Below are positions 61,626-64,000 of a DNA stretch of 64,000 nt, in pieces. A program made the translations under genes and the position numbers. The stretch is taken from assembly GCA_949841365.1 (NCBI GenBank), contig CATKZI010000003.1, positions 62,001-126,000 of the forward strand, read 5' to 3'. The notes under the pieces are model-generated. The model did not search any database. It worked only from the letters and a program-made list of their open reading frames with translations, and was not told where the DNA came from. Numbering within the stretch: the stretch's first letter is position 1; the number at the start of each line of letters is the position of its first letter. Source of the DNA: an uncultured Candidatus Melainabacteria bacterium. Its GTDB lineage: Bacteria; Cyanobacteriota; Vampirovibrionia; Gastranaerophilales; Gastranaerophilaceae.

Positions 61626-63353
61626 ATGAAAATGTCAAAAATGTTTGTACAAACCCTGAGAGAATTTCCGTCAGATGCTGAAGTTATTTCTCACAAAATG
61701 CTAGGACGCGCAGGGTTTATAAAAAAACTTGCCCCCGGCGTTTATACTTATCAGCCTTTAATGTGGAAAGTTTTGAAAAAAATTGAAAATATCGTTAGAG
61801 AAGAAATGGACAGAGCCGGCGCTCAAGAACTTTTGATGCCGTTTGTTCAACCTAAAGAACTCTGGGAAGAATCAGGCAGATGGGAAGTCTACGGCAAAGA
61901 ATTGATGAGATTAAAAGACCGTCACGACCGCGATATGTGCCTCGGACCGACTCATGAAGAAATTATTACATCTGTTGCACGCGACGGATTAAAATCATAT
62001 AAACAATTACCTGTAAATTTATACCAAATTCAATCTAAATTCCGTGACGAAATCAGACCGCGCTACGGTCTTTTAAGAGGACGCGAATTTATTATGAAAG
62101 ACGCATACAGTTTTGATGTTGATGAAGCAGGTTTGGATAAAGAATATGAAAATATGGCGCAGGCTTACAAAAGAATCTTTGAAAGATGCGGACTTGATAC
62201 AAAAATGGTTCAATCAGATTCTGGTGCTATCGGCGGAAGCGTTTCGCACGAATTTATGGTAATCACTGATACTGATGCGGGCGAAAATGACGTATTCTAC
62301 TGCAACGATTGCGACTATTCAGCAAACTCAAACCATGCTGTATCAAACCTTCCTGAAGCTGTAGTTGACGGTAAAGATTACTTTAAAGAAACAAAAGTCA
62401 TCGACACACCGAATACTCATTCAATCGAAGAATTAAGCGAATTTTTAAATATTCCGTCAACATTAATTCTAAAATCACTTGTTTACATAATAGATAAAAA
62501 ACCTGTTATTGCATTAATCAGAGCTGACAAAGCCGTTGAAGAAACAAAATTAATGAACGCAGTCGGCGGAATTGATATTAGAATTGCATCATCTGCAGAA
62601 ATTGCCGAACTTATGGCAAAACATGGCTTTGATGCAGTTCCGGGCTTTATCGGACCAATGAAAGGCGTTAAAATTATTGCAGACAACACCGTAAAAGACA
62701 TGAAAAACTTTGTTGTCGGCATTAATCAAATAGATAAACACCTTGTTGGCGCAAATCTTTCTGACTTAGGTGTTGAATTGAATTATACGGATATTCGTCT
62801 TGTAGAACGCGGAGAATATTGCCCTCAGTGCGGAAAACCTCTACAGGTTACAAAAGGTATTGAAGTCGGCAACATTTTCAAACTCGGCACTAAGTATTCA
62901 AAACCTATGAATGCTGTTTACACAGATATTAACGGAAAAACTCACCCGTACGTTATGGGTTGTTACGGAATCGGTATCTCAAGAACCGCAGCTGCGGCAG
63001 TTGAAGCCCACTATGACGAACACGGTATTAAATGGCCGATTGCAATTGCACCGTATCATGTTATAATCGTTCCTGTTAATATTAAAGATGAACTTCAAAT
63101 GAAAGTTGCAAATGAAATGTATGACGCATTAAAATCAGCAGGAATTGAAGTTGTTCTTGACGACAGAGATGAACGCGCAGGTGTAAAATTCAAAGATGCT
63201 GATTTGATAGGTTTCCCATACAGAGTAACAGTCGGGAAAACTATTAATGAAGGTTTTGTGGAATTTAAAGTCCGTGAAACCGATGAACAGGAAAAATACA
63301 CTCCTGAAGAAGCTACAGAAAAACTTATTAATAATATCAAAGCGGTTTTATAA
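61626..63353 (+). CDS. proS: Prolyl-tRNA synthetase, bacterial type
   Basis: Class II synthetase, 575 residues. Motif 1 surrounds GAQELLMPFVQPKELWEESG, motif 2 FRDEIRPRYGLLRGREFIMKD and motif 3 VMGCYGIGISRTAAAAVEAH. An insertion at about 220-390 (IPSTLILKSLVYIIDKKP, FVVGINQIDKHL) is the INS/YbaK-like editing domain of bacterial ProS. The C-terminal anticodon domain has VVLDDRDERAGVKFKDADLIG. AGAGGAATAG ribosome-binding region. Its stop lies inside the terminator hairpin. Confidence 0.97.
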   Translation: MKMSKMFVQTLREFPSDAEVISHKMLGRAGFIKKLAPGVYTYQPLMWKVLKKIENIVREEMDRAGAQELLMPFVQPKELWEESGRWEVYGKELMRLKDRHDRDMCLGPTHEEIITSVARDGLKSYKQLPVNLYQIQSKFRDEIRPRYGLLRGREFIMKDAYSFDVDEAGLDKEYENMAQAYKRIFERCGLDTKMVQSDSGAIGGSVSHEFMVITDTDAGENDVFYCNDCDYSANSNHAVSNLPEAVVDGKDYFKETKVIDTPNTHSIEELSEFLNIPSTLILKSLVYIIDKKPVIALIRADKAVEETKLMNAVGGIDIRIASSAEIAELMAKHGFDAVPGFIGPMKGVKIIADNTVKDMKNFVVGINQIDKHLVGANLSDLGVELNYTDIRLVERGEYCPQCGKPLQVTKGIEVGNIFKLGTKYSKPMNAVYTDINGKTHPYVMGCYGIGISRTAAAAVEAHYDEHGIKWPIAIAPYHVIIVPVNIKDELQMKVANEMYDALKSAGIEVVLDDRDERAGVKFKDADLIGFPYRVTVGKTINEGFVEFKVRETDEQEKYTPEEATEKLINNIKAVL

Positions 63354-63366
63354 AAACCGCTTTTTT
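63339..63366 (+). terminator. Rho-independent terminator overlapping the proS stop
   Basis: AAAGCGGTTTT (63339-63349) pairs with AAAACCGCTTT (63353-63363), loop ATA, then TTT. The stop TAA spans the loop, so the last codons of proS form the 5' arm. Confidence 0.88.
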
Positions 63367-63401
63367 ACGCAAAAAATATTTTCAGGAGTTTTATACACAA
63401 T

Positions 63402-64000
63402 ATGCGACCAATTACCCTACATGAAATTATCCCCCTTCAAAGACCGATACAGCATTTTTCAGACTGCTATCTTATATCATCAGTCAGTGCACTTGCAAGA
63501 AGTAAAGATGGTCAAAAAATCTTAAGCCAAAATATTTCCCGCCGCGGAGATGGATTTAGAATAAGATTTCAAAATGTTGATGAGCACAGACTTGAATATT
63601 TAGTCACACAAGAAGACATTCAAAGACTTATTCCGCTAGACAAATATTACAACGAAGCCATTATAACATGTCCGCAAAACCCCATAATAAAAGCAATAGA
63701 AGTTGCCATGAACAAGTTATTAAAAGAACATCCGGATAAAAAACCTTTTGTAAGCAGACTTGCAAGATGTCACGAAAAATTTGAATATAATAAACCATCA
63801 AACTTTTTAGAAATATTCACCGGACAAAAACCGATTATTCTGAATGAAGGCGGGCTGAGAATGAGCTTAACTCACGATAAAGATAAAGCTATAGAACTGC
63901 TTGAAAGAATTGACAAAGCAGACGATTTTGCATTTATTGCAGGAACAGGCTTAAAAGATCAAAAAGGGTTTGCAAAAGTTCATTGTTTTGCAATAGAAGG
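63402..64000 (+). CDS. Calpain-like cysteine protease (family C2), C-terminally truncated by the window edge
   Basis: The frame is open for 199 codons to the right edge. MRPITLHEIIPLQRPIQHF leads to SDCYLISSVSALARSKDGQ, which has the DC(W/Y)xxxxxxxL pattern of calpains with Cys22 as nucleophile. FAKVHCFAIEG at the end supplies the catalytic His (His194) in the GHAYSV position. EAIITCPQNPIIKAIEVAMN resembles the W-x-x-L-EKAYAK block between them. The catalytic Asn should lie just past the edge. No signal peptide is seen. An AGGAG is 12 bases upstream. Calpain-like enzymes are uncommon in bacteria; target unknown. Confidence 0.68.
   Translation, partial: MRPITLHEIIPLQRPIQHFSDCYLISSVSALARSKDGQKILSQNISRRGDGFRIRFQNVDEHRLEYLVTQEDIQRLIPLDKYYNEAIITCPQNPIIKAIEVAMNKLLKEHPDKKPFVSRLARCHEKFEYNKPSNFLEIFTGQKPIILNEGGLRMSLTHDKDKAIELLERIDKADDFAFIAGTGLKDQKGFAKVHCFAIE

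Noticed and set aside
1-64000. Insertion sequences, prophage, integrase or toxin-antitoxin modules
   Set aside because: No transposase, integrase, phage structural or recognisable toxin-antitoxin frames were seen; gene order looks like stable chromosome.

Overview
The window is AT-rich bacterial chromosome, densely packed, with genes on both strands and no insertion sequence, prophage or CRISPR array visible. The most likely source is a gut-type non-photosynthetic relative of cyanobacteria (Melainabacteria/Vampirovibrionia, order Gastranaerophilales). That is inference: it rests on the paired pseudopilins with AFTLSEVLITVGIIGVV-type N-termini, the many TPR proteins, the lineage-restricted hypothetical proteins (one with an N-terminal TSFKG motif) and the Gram-negative features (TolC-like exporter, Lgt plus lipoprotein). 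No 16S gene is present to settle it.

Layout. 1-5.0 kb (minus): a membrane protein fragment, miaA, a membrane protein, a CoA-protein-activase-like gene, then a sigma factor overlapping gcvPB. 5.1-7.7 kb (plus): tandem UspA followed by two sugar-ABC permeases. 7.7-14.2 kb: TPR proteins, a HAD phosphatase, an Fsr-like MFS exporter, lgt and a TPR lipoprotein, with a candidate small RNA at 11.3 kb. 14.3-20.8 kb (plus): a tight run of a free-standing ClpX-type zinc finger, a large unknown, ruvX, DUF1292, a six-repeat Clp_N protein without ATPase, tilS, hpt and a histidine kinase. 21.5-29.2 kb: uvrB, lineage-specific proteins, a CpaE-like/CpaF-N-like pair and a 184-nt RNA with 6S features. 29.3-33.5 kb: nadD-yqeK, a HerA-like pseudo-ATPase with a C-terminal Tudor domain, and an SGNH-like protein. 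33.5-38.2 kb (minus): a divergent purD-like gene, dnaJ-like, queE, def, fmt, aroH. 38.3-42.8 kb: pseudopilins and a binding-protein/TolC fusion. 42.8-57.8 kb: acyl-CoA ligase, tRNA-Phe, infC with a probable ATA start, TPR, dus, a kinase-like mini-protein, argS, mgtE, an LCP protein, two tRNA-Arg flanking a coiled-coil gene, antiporter, thyX, rpmE. 58-64 kb: CHASE2-GGDEF cyclase, TPR, proS and a truncated calpain-like protease.

Two genome-wide habits stand out. Genes inside operons overlap by TAATG, TAGTG, ATGA or TTGA junctions and carry Shine-Dalgarno sequences. Several first genes instead show a -10 hexamer, exactly six bases, then ATG, with no Shine-Dalgarno, which predicts leaderless mRNAs (10007, uvrB, 23530, the cpaE-like gene, nadD, mgtE, 60666).

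The best candidates for undescribed biology are the ATPase-less Clp module (14294-18050), the HerA-like pseudo-ATPase with Tudor domain (30740-32626), the shared bipartite promoter architecture at 11.4 and 29.2 kb with its small RNA, the CpaE/CpaF-N pair, the binding-protein/TolC fusion and the calpain-like enzyme at the right edge.
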